Assembly: GCA_911728435.2 (NCBI GenBank)
Contig: OU452210.1
Span: forward strand, 4,464,001 to 4,528,000
DNA: 64,000 nt
Source: Apoderus coryli
Taxonomy: Eukaryota > Arthropoda > Insecta > Coleoptera > Attelabidae
Direction of reading: 5' to 3'
A program made the translations under genes and the position numbers. The notes beneath the pieces are model-generated. The model was given only the letters and a program-made list of their open reading frames with translations. It made no database searches and was not told where the DNA came from. Below, piece by piece: positions 21,273 to 33,640 of the stretch. Each line of letters starts with the position of its first letter. The stretch's first letter is position 1.

Positions 21273-21710
21273 AAAAATCGGGTTTGTCACCCCAAAACTT
21301 TCCCGACAAGTTATAATATAATCAAAAGTATATGACCTGCGTAACGAACCCCTAACATTCCGCAGGCGAAGCGAACGCCCTACCAATGACGCAACAGAAA
21401 ACTGGTAACAAATATTGTATTTTAGGTATATATACCTTCCAAGTACCTAACTGGTGAAATTTTAAAATGCAATTTTCTTGAGGATTATGACAGCAAATAT
21501 CAAAAGTGACCTATTGCTGTAAAATGCTTTAAAATGATGTATCACCCGACCCCTACTGCTATTGGAAAATTTAGCGGTTGTGTCCACCCCCCTCACAGGG
21601 CTTAAGCGATTTTAACCAAAAACTAATGGGTTCATCCTAGGACTCCCCCAACTTCATACACCAAAATTTAGCTCAATGGGTTAAAGCGTTTGGACGCAGA
21701 TAGACAGACT
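21273..21710 (-). mobile_element. tRNA-Ala-related repeat, copy 1 (internally deleted)
   Basis: Its left block (ATCGGGTTTGTCACCCCAAA...), a partial tRNA-like segment and its right block (ending near TAAAGCGTTTGGACGC) match the copies at 31.75, 33.3 and 52.5 kb. About 110 bp, including the B box, is missing between GTAACGAA and CCCC; the break falls at a shared CGAA, as in a microhomology deletion. Confidence 0.8.
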
Positions 21711-24213
21711 GGATTCTTTGTAACAACGACTATCAACTACCGTTTTTAGAGTAAGCGAGATTCTAATTCAGCTTTGCATCGTGATAATTGAAATTGATAC
21801 TCTAAATCTTATAAGAATCTCAAAAAATCGAACACGAAATATAAAATCGCAAGTCTCCACTTTTACAAACAACCGAAATACCTGACGATAATAAATTTTG
21901 TACACCGTGTACACGTTATGTCAGTTTTAATGCTGAAAAGTTGTAGACCATGAATTTAAATCTTTCTGTTTTCCCCTAATAATAAGGAGTACTGTAAAAA
22001 TATTACAATAATTCAAGTTTTACATGATAATTATTTCATTAAGTTAATTTTAAATTTATTAACTTGGTAATAATGTAGTTAGGTACCTGCAATAATTTTA
22101 TTAATATTTAACCATATTTGATTTCTTCAAGTAATTAAATAAGCATTACGCAAGTCCAAATTCGTTCAACAATTAAAATATTTAATATCTTATATAATGT
22201 CTTTTAGTCTAGTTCTGCAGCCTGACCATAATTACAAATGCTAACAAATATTTTATAATATGGTACAAGAGCAAAATAATTAAAATTTACAATGAAAAAT
22301 CTATTTAAGTATGTTATTTTAATTTATTTTTTATTCTAATAACATTGTGATGGTAATTATTTACAAATACATTTTTATTTGGACTTTATGTTATCGTGAA
22401 TCATTTTATAGATTTTCTAAAATATACCTTAAAATTTTCCAATTACATATGATTTTAAATAAAACTGAGCAATACATTGTTTATTTCTATAAAAGTTAAC
22501 TACGAATACTAAAATATGCTAAAATAAACGATAATTTTATTTTTGTTTTAAACTATGGTAGTAAACCTCCAAAATAACGGTAATGATTTCGAATTTTCAG
22601 TTATGCAAATATTCTTGATCTAACCGGTTACCACAACAACGATTGAAAGTTCGATAGAGCGTCGACCTTTTAGTCTGAGGCTGTGAAAATTTCTAAAGCC
22701 TTCAAGCTTCCACTTCAACGTTGTGTGACATATCACATAATATACTCAATTTCTTTTAAAGACTCTTAAAATGGAGTTATAGTTGTTCTATTTTCGCAAA
22801 TTTCTGGATACACATTAACAAAAAATGACCATCCTAATCATCCATGAATTTCAAATATTTGTAAATACATAATGCAATTAAAATATTTACTTGAAAATGT
22901 CATGTTGCTTTCCCTTATTTTTCTTGTTATTATAGTCTAGATCATAATCAAAAATCATGTTGATTATTAAAAAAGATAAATTAAATTTTATATGTACTTA
23001 TAAACCCATTCACGTTCTATAATAAATTTAATATTAGATTTTATATTGTAATCATGCTTAACTATTTTACTTTCTACCTCAGTCTATTATATATAGCATA
23101 TATTTTACATATTTTTCAATAAGTAGATAATAGTTCAATACATAGCTAATAACACGAAGGAGTATGGACATTTGTTTAGCTTTCTCGAAATTGTTCTGAA
23201 ACATTTGTAAGTAAACCTGTAATTTAAATTTCGCGTAAACACTCTTCACATTGACTGAAGGATCTTTTATATGTTTGTGTTTTATACGAGAAAACATATT
23301 TATTAATCATTTAGAATCTTAAAGGGTTAATCAGTTGCTGACAGTGGCAAGTTGATAATGATGCATACATCTATTGCCAGTTTTATAATTTAAGTCTATA
23401 ATATTAGAATTTATTAAGTGTCTCAATAACGTCTGTTATATATTTAATAATAAGCGAGCCTAATGAGTTAGAAATAATTATTCTATGCTTGTGCGGATAT
23501 ATAAAGAAAAAGTTAAGATTCAATGCTCTGATGGGAAAAAGGGAAATTATCTCTTTATTTTTCTATGTTCTTTTTAGGAAATCAAAATTTTAAAGAAAAC
23601 TAAACTGTAGATATTTTAGACTATTATTTTGTAAGATTATTCTCGCTAGTTCTACAAGTTCAGCTTTAAAATATATATCTATAGTTTTATTATTTTTGTA
23701 TATCTAATTAATAATCAATTAACCTATATTACAGTAACAAAAGCATTTAATTCATATTAATTTTGACTGACTAATTAGTAATTTTTTAAATAAGACAGAT
23801 TTTCGACCTTAAATAATTTAAAGTAAATATTACCAACTTCAGGTAAACACAGCCTAAATACATTTGAGGCATGAGCATAGCAGATATTAGGAATTTTTGT
23901 TGCTCTTAATATCGATGTGCCGTCCACCAAAGGATATAATATGTAAATGAATACACAAATCGATAAATCCAATGTATAGCAGCAGTACGTCAAGAATTTT
24001 TGTATTTAGGAATAAAATATTGTTTCCAATTGAACATATTCAATAAAAAATACATTTAGGATGTTTTTTGAAAACCATAATCGAAGATTTAAGTAAATGA
24101 CATTCTCAGCATAATATATTATAGGTATATTTTTTTAATTGAAAATTTAAAAGAATATGTTTTCAACTAACACAAAATAACTTGTTTTACAAGAAACTCA
24201 TTGGTTCCGACCA

Positions 24214-24270
24214 GTTTAATAATATATAGAAAACCGGTATATTATTTATTGTTCAAACTGGTAGGTTAGT
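24214..24270. repeat. Hairpin in Cda5 intron
   Basis: ACCAGTTTAATAATATA on the left and TATATTATTTATTGTTCAAACTGGT-type sequence on the right are inverted repeats (ACCAGTTT / AAACTGGT at the ends). Its meaning is unknown; it may be a remnant of a small foldback element. Confidence 0.6.
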
Positions 24271-24941
24271 TTTAGAAAAATCGAAACCTTCCTAATTAAA
24301 TAAAGCACAAACTTTATTATTATATTATAATTATTAATAATATGAATATACAGGATCATTCACTTTTTAAGGATCAATCTTCATCTAATTCTTAAAATGG
24401 GTCAAAAAATACTTTGCAATCAAGACACAAAGTGGGTCATAATTATCAGGTTTATTATCGATTATAATTTTAGGATATACATATAATATCGAACAAAAAA
24501 ATTGTACACGAGTTTTGCATTTAATATTTTTGAATAATGGTGTCTAGGTAAATTTATACTACGCAGATTACTGAAATGTAAAAATAAAATTACATATTTT
24601 GTTAGACAAATCCGAACTGTTTTGTTTTTGACTTTGATTAGATATGCAATAAATTATAAGGGTAAATAGGTAAACTTGAAAAAAAGTCTTAGATGCATGT
24701 AAAAAATTAGAAAGCAGTAAATATTATGTATTTATGTTAAAAAGTGTGACCAATAGAACTTCCTCCTTATATTTGCTACATTATAAGAGATAAAAATATA
24801 TATTAGAATTCAATTCTAAAACATTTCTTTTGTATAAGATGAGTATCATTTCACTGTCACATTTGAATTCTATCTATTCAATATAGAAAAACAAAAGATT
24901 ATTAATTATTTTATTAAATCAAAAACAATATTTAAACTTAC

Positions 24942-25005
24942 GCCGCGGAGTATTATCCAAAGAAATTTTTAAACATTCAATTTTCAGTACAAAAAATACA
25001 ACCAT
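24942..25005 (-). CDS. Cda5: Tentative first coding exon of Cda5
   Basis: An ATG at 25005-25003 opens 21 codons (MVVFFVLKIECLKISLDNTP then R) and ends in phase 1 at a strong donor, C|GTAAGTTT, exactly the phase needed by the 18862-19051 exon (C+GA gives Arg). A short hydrophobic stretch VVFFVL could be part of a signal peptide, but it is weak and interrupted by Lys. An acceptor-like TTGTATAG lies just upstream, so this could also be preceded by a 5' UTR exon. Another first exon elsewhere remains possible. Confidence 0.38.
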
Positions 25006-25022
25006 TTTCTTCCTATACAAAT

Positions 25023-25340
25023 GTGTAACGATAATATCAGTAAATTCAAATAAAACCGATTCGAATAATTGAATTTAATCCGTTCAGTACAACAGCTTTT
25101 TTCTATATTCGACTATTCTCTAAAAACATAATCATTTCTACTTTTGGCATCCAATTTGAAACGTGTACATTCAGCATTTTTTAAAATCTCAGTCGTTGGC
25201 ATGTTTAGAGAGTGTGTGTACAAAAAGTGCAGTGCCCTCACTGTTTAGGAATCTTGCGTCATATGATATAATGATTGAAATATAACTAATAACACATTAA
25301 CTATTATAGGAAGTGTGTTAAAATAAACAGCTGCAAGTAT
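25023..25340. repeat. Inverted duplicate A (partner at 57706-58023)
   Basis: A segment of about 318 bp matching the reverse complement of 57706-58023 at roughly 80% identity, with long exact blocks (e.g. ATCATATGATATAATGATTG). It lies immediately upstream of the tentative Cda5 start on the minus strand, where it could supply promoter or 5' UTR. The homology stops about 10 bp before the acceptor-like TTGTATAG. Confidence 0.85.
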
Positions 25341-25382
25341 TCGAATATACAAAAAATATTCAGGGTTAGCTGAACAGAACAG

Positions 25383-25447
25383 TGACATCTGCCACTGTAC
25401 TGAAACTCACCCTTTAATAAAGACCTTTATTATTATTATTATTATAA
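25383..25447 (+). mobile_element. LINE 3' tail fragment
   Basis: TTAATAAAGACCTTTATTAT... ending in (TTA)n resembles the 3' end of the LINE at 53.6-55.3 kb (AATAAAGACGATTTATTATT...). It is probably a 5'-truncated copy consisting only of the tail. Confidence 0.5.
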
Positions 25448-27628
25448 CAAATGCGATACCGATGTCCTCAAATTGATTCATATTATGTGCCAGTTTGTAA
25501 CATCGAAATTCTGAATACGGCACTGTTAAAACATGATAATATGAACCTGTGGTAATATATTTATTTACTTTTAAATTGTAACGGTATAAATAGGCATAGA
25601 GAAACGCATTTTCAATAGATTGCATTTTGCACCAATATACAATAAACAAGATATATAGTGAAAAATAAAAGAGTGCAAAACCCCACCTGTAATAATTGGG
25701 ACAAGACTTACTTTCCATTATGTAAACGTTCGCGATTTATTTTTAATTTGATACTTGAAAACCGGATCAGTTTTATTCTTATTATGTAAGATATATATAT
25801 ATGCTAGGTACATATACAAAAATTTGGTTAAGTAATCCATTATTTTGTATTGTAAATAGATACAAATTATTAACAAAAAAACTGTATGGATTAATTTTTT
25901 CTTGTGGGATTTGTTGAACGCCACATTATATAAAAAATTGACCAACAGTAATTAGTGTTTCTAACTTTCTTAATATCCTGTTTTAAAAGACTACATGGTT
26001 GAGCAACAGAATGATGAATACGATAATAAATGTATTTTAATTAATTTTGACGCTTAGACTTTGGCAATAAATGATGCTATTTCCTATGAGGAAAGGAATT
26101 CACATTACCGATTTGGGCAAAGCGAATACGATTATTTTATATTTTGATTGTACTGAATCGTATGCTATCCAATTCAGCTTACAGCTTTAGTACAAATATT
26201 ATGTACTTACCCCATAATATGACTTTATTTGCGTATATTGGAGCTGTATATGATCATATTATATCCATGACGAATGCAAAAATCTCCAATACTTTATTAT
26301 TATTAGCTTGTAAATAGGAAATGTACGAAACGAACCGCCAAAAAAGAATCATCGCGTAAAACAAAAATGATGTTTGAAGCGCTCTAAACATAGAGTTGAT
26401 GGGTCATCTGCCCTACAGTCCTGGTTTAGTCGTCAATGGGTTAGGTTTATTCTAAGCACATTAGAAATAAATTACATCATCAATGATTTATTTTGAATAA
26501 GAATTTCAAATTGCATGTTTTGGAGATATCTCATTCTGCTTCGAAAATTAGTTCATACGCATGAAAAGGGTATGAATATTTTAGAAAACAATAAAGCAAG
26601 TGTTGATGACACATATTTTGTTTGACTTATTTATACCAAAATGTATCTAATTTATTTTTTAGTGTTCATGCAAACGACATAAGAAACTATTGTGGAGCCC
26701 AAGTTTGGAACTATGCTATAATTCAAGGCTCAAAAACTAGGACGGATCTAGTAACAAAGAAGTTAATCTGAGCTAGCAAGTCGGAGCAGTCAATATCAGA
26801 ATGCAACAATCAGAAGAAACCTATTTCGAATAGAGTCATAATACGCTTCACTAGAAGCGTCTACACAGTCAGATCTATAGGCCAAATATTTTAAAATATT
26901 TTTTGGAATTCCCGATCGCATGAATTTGGATATTGTAATACGCGTTCCAAATCGCACTGTCCTATTCCAATTTTGTCTAGTCTAATCTAACGATGAGATA
27001 TAGAGAATCCTTAAGCACTGAATACTGAACCGTCAACAATTCCTTACAAGAAATCCGTAACATCTAGCAGCATTTGACACCTACTGGTTGATAGTGGATT
27101 ATAGGACCAACTGAAAATTTGACTGCCAACATTTCGTCCATTGATTTACACTACTAGAGGTCATGTAATCTTTTAATACATAATGCACCTAAAATGAACA
27201 TGTTCTTTACTAACAAACATAAAATAATAATCGGGTGGTTTGGATAATATACGACACGGAATAGTATGGCAATTTATTTGGGAAATACCGAAACTTAGGA
27301 AAGAATAACAGTATTTTAAATGTGATGTGCATAGATATTTTACAGTTAGTAAAAAAATTTAGAGAACAAGGCAAATAACTACTCCACTGGCTAATAACAC
27401 GACTGGCATTGAATTACAAGCACTGGTTTTCTAAATAAATACTAAAATGAAAATTTTATTTATCTTTTGCGCATCAAATTAACAGAATATACAAGTACAA
27501 CAAAAAAACAAATTAATCATTGAAATGCAATGAAAAATATATAATTTATGTTATCAGATGTTAAAAAATTAAATTTACCAAAGTACCATAATATAGTCGG
27601 TTACGAGAAAAGTAAAATACACTTACAC
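25448..27628. other. AT-rich non-coding, nothing recognised
   Basis: Minus-strand frames of 75 and 103 codons (25407-25945) have the composition expected of AT-rich DNA and no recognisable motif. 26380-27000 is slightly less AT-rich but unassigned. Confidence 0.5.
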
Positions 27629-27755
27629 TTACTCTTGTCTTGAAGTTAACTATTTCAAAATATCAAGTAGAGACACACCACTTGATATTTTGCTTTTAGA
27701 ACACTTTTGGAATTAGAATATTCAATTTGAAAAAATCACAGGAAAAATTACACAG
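27629..27755 (-). repeat. Partial copy of hAT-internal sequence
   Basis: The reverse complement matches 50162-50319 inside the hAT element (shared AGTGTTCTAAAAGCAAAATA and CTTCAAGACAAGAGTAAG), but lacks about 40 bp of the middle. It is either a relic of the same transposon or the source of a captured fragment. Confidence 0.75.
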
Positions 27756-29821
27756 AAATGTCAAAATATTTTGTAGCGGGGACAGATTGGCCTTACATCG
27801 ATATAATATAAATTTACTTCCTTAATTTCTATATATTTTTTTATTAACAACCTAACAGTAAGAACAACAGCTTTTACACACAAAACAATATATTGCAATT
27901 TTTTAATTAAACCATCTTACTTCAGTAGGTAGTGGAAATATATTTTGATAAACGATTTCTTCAAAAATAGAAGATATATTTCGTGTTGATAACTTCTTTC
28001 ATGTTTTCTAAAATTAACTGGAGGTTCTGCCATTTGGTGTATAGAATCAAGGATCAATAGTATTTTACAATGCAAAACTGTGTGCCTAAATGTGATTTAA
28101 TATCTTTAACCATTTTCGGAAAACGAACATAAATAATAAAAATGTAGAACCGAATAAATCGTAAAATTGGTTCCGGACAGTCTGTTAAAATAATCATCAT
28201 CATCCTTCAGTAAAAATATTGAAACTACCAAAAAATTTTGTGATCTTTGGCGATGGCAATAATAGGGGTAATAAAGGTTAGTGAGTATTCGCCCAATATT
28301 TTCTAAAGTAAAAAACATAAATTTGACTAAATTAGTTATTAAATTTAGTAAACACTTATTAAAAAAATATCCTACATAACTGAGGCATGATTAAATGATA
28401 TTTTTGTTTCTTAACCTTAACATCGGTGCATGATCTCACAGAGTCATCCAATAACACCATTATTATCAAGTTTACCTTCTGTAAATAAATAAAAATGGTA
28501 AAACAATATATCAACTAGTAATGGTAGAAAATGATGATTTTTACATTGTACAGGTAGTCTAGTAGCCAACAAATGTCAACATTACATAGTCGTAGAATGT
28601 AGACAGGATTTCATAATCACAACATTTGCCGGAAACACTTATTTAGTTTATTAGATTCTAAAATTATACTAACTAGTCTTCATATGCTTTCAGTTTTTTA
28701 ATTTTTTAAAGAAGAAAACTTAATTATTTAGTTAATTTAATACGTTTTAGCGAATATTATTCGACTAATTCACTTTTATAGACATTAGAATTTTGATCAG
28801 CATAATACGCAGTCACCTTGCAGAATTTTGTGATTTCAAAAGTTATGCTGGAGAACATAATATAATTAACCAAAATTATCGGTAGTAAGCAGACGGTTTT
28901 GTCTTTGTAAAAATAATTATTACATACACGCCATGATTCATAATTGTTTATTGCATACGCCTGTGTGTTAATCTGTTAGTGAGAGTGTTGTACAATATGG
29001 TCAATTCAACTAATAGAATTAATTTTCCGCATTTTCCCATAGAGTTTTGTATTTCAGATTATTATAAAAAAGTACCTACTTATATGGTTTAATTTGTGAT
29101 TGTTTTTCTTTGTTAAAATATTATCTATAAAAGTGCGAGGTCAAGTTATTAGATAAAGGTGTGGTTATAACGGCCTTGCAATCTCTGTATTATGTATCCT
29201 TTTTGCTACACACGTTTTTTTAGGTTTATTCCGAACTATTTATTTTTCCCTGATAAGTAATGACCAATCACATTTTATCATATCTGGTAGTTATGTGAAA
29301 AATAGTACTTAAACGACAATGAACAACGTGATACCTATTATAAATAAACATAATTTTCAGAGCTGAAAAGAGAAAGGTGTGCCTCTTAGAGATAGACAAT
29401 ATGTTTCAAACAACAATTATAAATTTAAATTATAATTATACCTTAAGAACTGTTATTAACCTCAGTCAAAGTAATTAGCATTATTATAAACAAACATACT
29501 TTTAACGCTTATATCTATTGACAGCACACAATGACACTTAGATATCCGTACTTTGTAAGGATATTTTCTATAATAGCTGAAAATATATTATAGTTCAAAT
29601 CAATTTGTTATAGATTATCTAGGTCTAATTATTGTTGTAGCGAGAATTCATTAAAGTTCATTATTTGGGTATTTCGCCATTACTTATTTATAATTTTAAA
29701 TATTAATCAATCAAAATAATTAATGAAAAAATCTAAAGTTGTCAATGGCTCTTATGTTAAAAAACAGTTGGATGAAGGTTAATAGAAACAAAAACGTCAA
29801 TTAAAAAACTTGTGTTTATGG
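27756..29821. other. AT-rich non-coding, nothing recognised
   Basis: There are no coding, RNA or repeat signals I can support in this stretch. Confidence 0.5.
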
Positions 29822-29870
29822 AGATTTAACGTTTCGGGAACCAACCTGTAAGCGTCGTCAGTGGATAAAA
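29822..29870 (-). ncRNA. Hammerhead-like Penelope-type terminus (degenerate)
   Basis: On the minus strand, CCACTGACGACGCTTACAGG is followed by TTGGTTCCCGAAACG: the CUGANGA and GAAAC boxes are exact and correctly ordered, but the sequence between them does not form a convincing stem II. It resembles the repeats at 13.8 and 45.1 kb (CTGANGA-YGCTNACAG...GAAAC). Confidence 0.4.
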
Positions 29871-31344
29871 AAACAATATTTATTCTGTAATTTTAATTAA
29901 TTATTAGTGTATATAGTGAATTAGTTTGCGCATATTGACATTTGTCAACTAATCAATTTGACGTTTATGACAAATAATCTAATGTAGACTATATACGAGT
30001 ACTTGGTATTTTCAGTATATTTACAATGTTGAAACAAATTCGGTCAATATCTCTGAGAGGCACTGCTGTCCACCATTTGTTATTCTGATAGTTTCTTTCA
30101 GTTTCTAATAATTTCCAATAATTTCATTGTCCCATAGATGCTTATGACATGTTTGGATACGCGGCTATGTTAGAATTTTGAAATTCCCTTTTCCTAATGT
30201 GAACAAGACCAGGCAAGAACGTGTAATCCAGTGACGTTGACGATTTTTCTCTAGCTTTTTGTAACCAAAGCCAATTTTCAACCCTGTACGTACCTACTGT
30301 GTAAATTATATAATTCCGAAATTAAAGTAGACACCTTTAACTTCCGTCTATTTAAACATATTACGCTCGTAGACGGAGACAGAAAATTTTTAAATACATC
30401 TTATCATTAACTGTGTTAATAATTTTAAATCCTAGTTTAGTTTTAATATTTAGCCCTTTCATTAACAAGCACTGTTTCTTCATTTGAGAACTTCTGTATA
30501 TTTTTCGTGAAAATCCATGCATGTTTTGTAAAATTCGATGAATTTAAAGACGCATATCTTCAGTATATTTTATTACATTTTTCCGCAATAGTAGTTGATG
30601 ACATTAGATGTCGAGAAACTACAGTTTTTTAGTAGACGTTCGTCAAACCTTACACAATTTGCCAGTTAATTAATTATGTTATACATTTTAATTACATATT
30701 ATATTTCATTAAAACAGAGAAATCGAAAACAATCCAAAGAAAATGTATGGGACCTTGAACCTTCATAGTTCTTTTCAATTTTGCCATAAATGTTATATAG
30801 TTGAAAATAATTATTATACCTACTACTTAATACTTTATAATATAATAGCTAGAACAATTTTACCACAGTAAGTAAATAAGTATATAATTTCGCATAAACA
30901 GAATATGAAAGTATGTAATAACGTATTGCGTTAAATAATTTTTCTCGTTTAAAAATGATGAAATTATTGATTGTAACATTTAATATTTAATAATAAAACG
31001 GTTTGAAGTTTTGGCTAGGAAAACAGTTTGTTTTATTGTTTTAATTTATGTAGCAGTACAGTACTATTAATAAGGATATTTTAGGATTTATAGCATTGGA
31101 ATGGTATACTAAAATTTAAAGAACCATCATGTCGTGACGAATATTTAATACGAATTTTTTCAGATATTCATTCATCTGCCAATATAGAATCAGGAAAATA
31201 ATTAATTTTGAATTATTGCAGACCATACCATACTACACTAAATTAAAAAAGGAAGCAAAGCTATTTATTTCGCCAAATACAGCCAAGAAACTAAAAATTT
31301 AAAACGCGTGAGTTGCTAAAATATATGGTTAACCAAACTTGCAT
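29871..31344. other. AT-rich non-coding, nothing recognised
   Basis: No supported features. The right part may contain unrecognisable 5' remains of the Penelope-like element that follows. Confidence 0.5.
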
Positions 31345-31751
31345 AAACAGAATGTTGCATTAAGGCCAATAGTATTGTGCATTCAGGCACCCACAAAACC
31401 TGTATTCCATTTTCTAAAAGAAATATTAAAAAATATTATTAATAAAAAAGAATGCTATACAAAAGTAATTACATTAACATCCCCAAAACCACAGAATGAC
31501 ATCTTATGACGTTACATCTCTTTATACAAATATTCCAATCAAACTAGCATATAGTAATTGAGAAATGTGATGATCTTTTATTCCCCAAAGAAGAAGAAAA
31601 ACACATCCCCAAAAACCCCAGAGTGCTATTTTATGACATTAGTAATAGCCCAAGTAGTACTGCCACACTTACAGACAACCATAACGTTTTCTATTTCAGA
31701 TCACCATGTTATTTTTATACAGATATGTCGATGATTATATTGCTATAATAT
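31345..31751 (+). pseudogene. Penelope-like element reverse transcriptase, decayed
   Basis: Three pieces in shifted frames match the RT of Penelope-like elements in the right order: ALRPIVLCIQAPTKPVFHFL (31352 on; family motif LRPIVSS..APT), SYDVTSLYTNIPIKLAYSN (family SFDV.SL.TN.P, first catalytic Asp) and YRYVDDYIAII (family YVDD, catalytic pair). Stops and frameshifts separate them, and the region between motifs is shortened. No GIY-YIG endonuclease is seen. The right end is cut by the tRNA-related repeat at 31752. Confidence 0.8.
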
Positions 31752-32380
31752 AAAAAAAATCGGTTGTGTCACCCCAAAACTTTCCCGACAAGTTATACCT
31801 AATACTATAATCAAAAATATATGACCTGCGTAACGAAACAGAATTTTAATTATTATAATTGTATTATTTTCATTATTTCCAGTAAACTAACGTAACAAAC
31901 TAACTACTTAATTCAAAAATTAGAACAAAAAAAAAATTATTGCCAGAGCTAGGACTCGAACCCGTAACCTTCCGTATGCGAAACGAACGCCCTATCAATG
32001 ACCATGCAGAAACCTGGTAATATATATTGTATTTTATTTGCTATATATATACGTTCCAAGTAACTCACTGCTGACATTTTAAACGCTATTTTATCAAGAA
32101 TTATGGGGGCAAAGATCAAAAGTGACCTATCGCTGTAAAGCAGATAAAAAATGCTTTAAAATTATGTATCAGTCGACTCCTACTGATATAGGAAAATTTA
32201 GTGGTTGTGTCCACCACTATCCCAGGGCTTAAGCGATCTCAACCAAAATCTAATGGCTTCATCCTTGGACTGCGCCAAACTCATATATCAAAATTTAGCT
32301 CAATTGGTTAAAGCGTTTAGGCGCTATCGTGGAAGAGTACATACAGACACACATAGGTACATACACACAGACAGGCAGAC
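31752..32380 (-). mobile_element. tRNA-Ala-related repeat, copy 2 (longest)
   Basis: About 630 bp from AAAATCGGTTGTGTCACCCC to a CAGACA-rich end. On the minus strand, 31942-32007 reads as a tRNA-Ala-like segment: a GCGTTCGTTTCGCATACGGA anticodon-arm region and GGTTCGAGTCC as B box. Outside it, left and right blocks are conserved between copies. This fits a tRNA-derived SINE or a composite non-autonomous element read from the minus strand, ending in T-rich sequence. It interrupts the Penelope-like RT relic and is followed by mariner debris. Confidence 0.8.
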
Positions 32381-32424
32381 AACATAAATGGAGTTGTCGA
32401 AACGAAGTGGGCTTCGATAGTATA

Positions 32425-32652
32425 AATCGCCAATCCTATAGTCCAGATCTACCCCGAGCGACTATTATTTGTCGCAAAAATGAAAATAGAACTCGTCTGA
32501 AGAAATTTACGACGGATGAAGGAGTGAGGCCATTAAACAAATTAATTGATAGATCTCAGAAGTGTATTAGAGTTGCAGGTGAATATATTGAAAAAGAAAA
32601 CTTATTTTCTTATCCTCATTCATTATCCCGCGAAATTAAACACGTTACCTAA
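32425..32652 (+). pseudogene. mariner transposase C-terminal remnant
   Basis: An open frame containing SYSPDLPRATIICRKNE, RLKKFTTDEGVRPLNKLID and QKCIRVAGEYIEKEN. These match the end of mariner transposases: the YSPDL.P block with the last catalytic Asp, the F.TDEE block and the terminal W.KC..V.GEYVE block. The N-terminal part is absent and the middle is shortened, so it is inactive. It abuts the CAGACA end of repeat copy 2. Confidence 0.75.
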
Positions 32653-33304
32653 TATATCCGCATAATTTTAATGATATGGGGAACCTTGTATTTTAAATAT
32701 TTTTATGAGTCAGCTAAAGAAGCGAGTTATTAAAAATACCATTTACAATTTGACATTTAAAACACTGCAGATGTAACTGTTTAAAGATACCAAACAACAT
32801 AATTGCACCCAAAAGTCTATAAAGTATAGCCTCTTACATAACATTGAGACAAAAACAATTCAATTTAAACAAGTTATGTTTTGTTGATTTTAATTATTTC
32901 GTGTTCGGAGTCTGGAAAAGCTATATATTATCTAAATCTAATAAAAAAACTAGGCTGAATTTTGTAATTTGGTGGTATCCATATATAGTATATACCCACA
33001 ACAAGTTGAACACGCGTTATTGGTTAGAATGGGTCTACGCCCTAAATAATATTGTTAGTATAACAGTGAAAGTAAAGTGCACAAACGCTTAAGTTGCATG
33101 CCAGTATTATTTTGGTTCCTTGTAGGCATGACCTTGTTTAATATACCTAGTAATACAGAATATAAGCAACAAGTTCTTGTAAATCTAGTAATTGTTTAGG
33201 TGGTTTAATACTATTACGCGTTGTAACATTTTATTATTTAAAGAAACATTAATTAAATAATCATTTAACATTTCAATAGTAGCTAGATAGATACCACATA
33301 ATAT
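32653..33304. other. AT-rich non-coding, nothing recognised
   Basis: A + strand frame of 82 codons at 32844-33092 shows no motif that I recognise. Confidence 0.5.
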
Positions 33305-33640
33305 AAAAAAATCGGTTGTGTCGCCCCAAAACTTTCCCGACAAGATATAATATTATAATCAAAAATATATGACCTGCGTAACGAAATAGAATTTTAATAA
33401 TCAATATTATTATAATTATATTATTTCCAATAAACTAACGTAACAAAATAACTACTTTATTGAAAAATTATAAAAAAAAATATTGGCAGAGCTGGGATTC
33501 GAACCCAGAAACTTCGGCATGCGAAGCGCACGCTTTCTCAATGACGCCAAAAACCCTTTATCAAATTCGTTTATTATATTCTATAAGAGTTCCAACTACC
33601 TAACTGGTGAAATTTTAATCGCACTTTTCTTGTGCCCTGT
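33305..33640 (-). mobile_element. tRNA-Ala-related repeat, copy 3
   Basis: The same left block (AATCGGTTGTGTCGCCCCAA) and tRNA-like part as copy 2, with the best preserved B box (GGTTCGAATCC on the minus strand, near 33493) and the anticodon region TGCGCTTCGCATGCC. The right half is truncated after CTAACTGGTGAAATTTTAA. Like copy 2, it is preceded by ATAATATAAAAAAA. Confidence 0.8.

Larger units (their letters stand above)
19052..24941 (-). other. Long 5' intron of Cda5
   Basis: About 5.9 kb of AT-rich sequence without recognisable coding. It contains one copy of the tRNA-Ala-related repeat (21273-21710) and a hairpin near 24214-24270. Frames at 23079-23297 and 23775-23993 look random. Confidence 0.6.
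610..25005 (-). other. Cda5: Gene span: chitin deacetylase Cda5-like (3' end outside window)
   Basis: A minus-strand gene of 15 confident exons and one tentative 5' exon, giving about 4.6 kb of coding sequence (about 1533 codons) inside the window. The product is a secreted chitin-modifying protein: N-terminal CBM14 domain, very long disordered linker, C-terminal NodB deacetylase. Family knowledge: NodB enzymes remove N-acetyl groups from chitin in cuticle or tracheal matrix using a metal held by Asp and two His. No LDL-receptor class A module lies between CBM14 and NodB, which fits the Cda5 group rather than Cda1/Cda2. Reading phase matches at all junctions. The remaining catalytic exons, including the second metal His, are left of base 1. 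Long linker isoforms are typical of this group. Confidence 0.85.

Noticed and set aside
25407..25945. Two minus-strand frames of 103 and 75 codons, possible membrane proteins
   Set aside because: Hydrophobic residues here come from AT-rich codons, one frame ends inside a (TTA)n tail, and there are no motifs.
33483..33550. A functional tRNA-Ala gene
   Set aside because: The B box and anticodon arm are good, but the acceptor stem does not pair and the same segment recurs in four repeats with shared flanks, so it is a tRNA-derived repeat.
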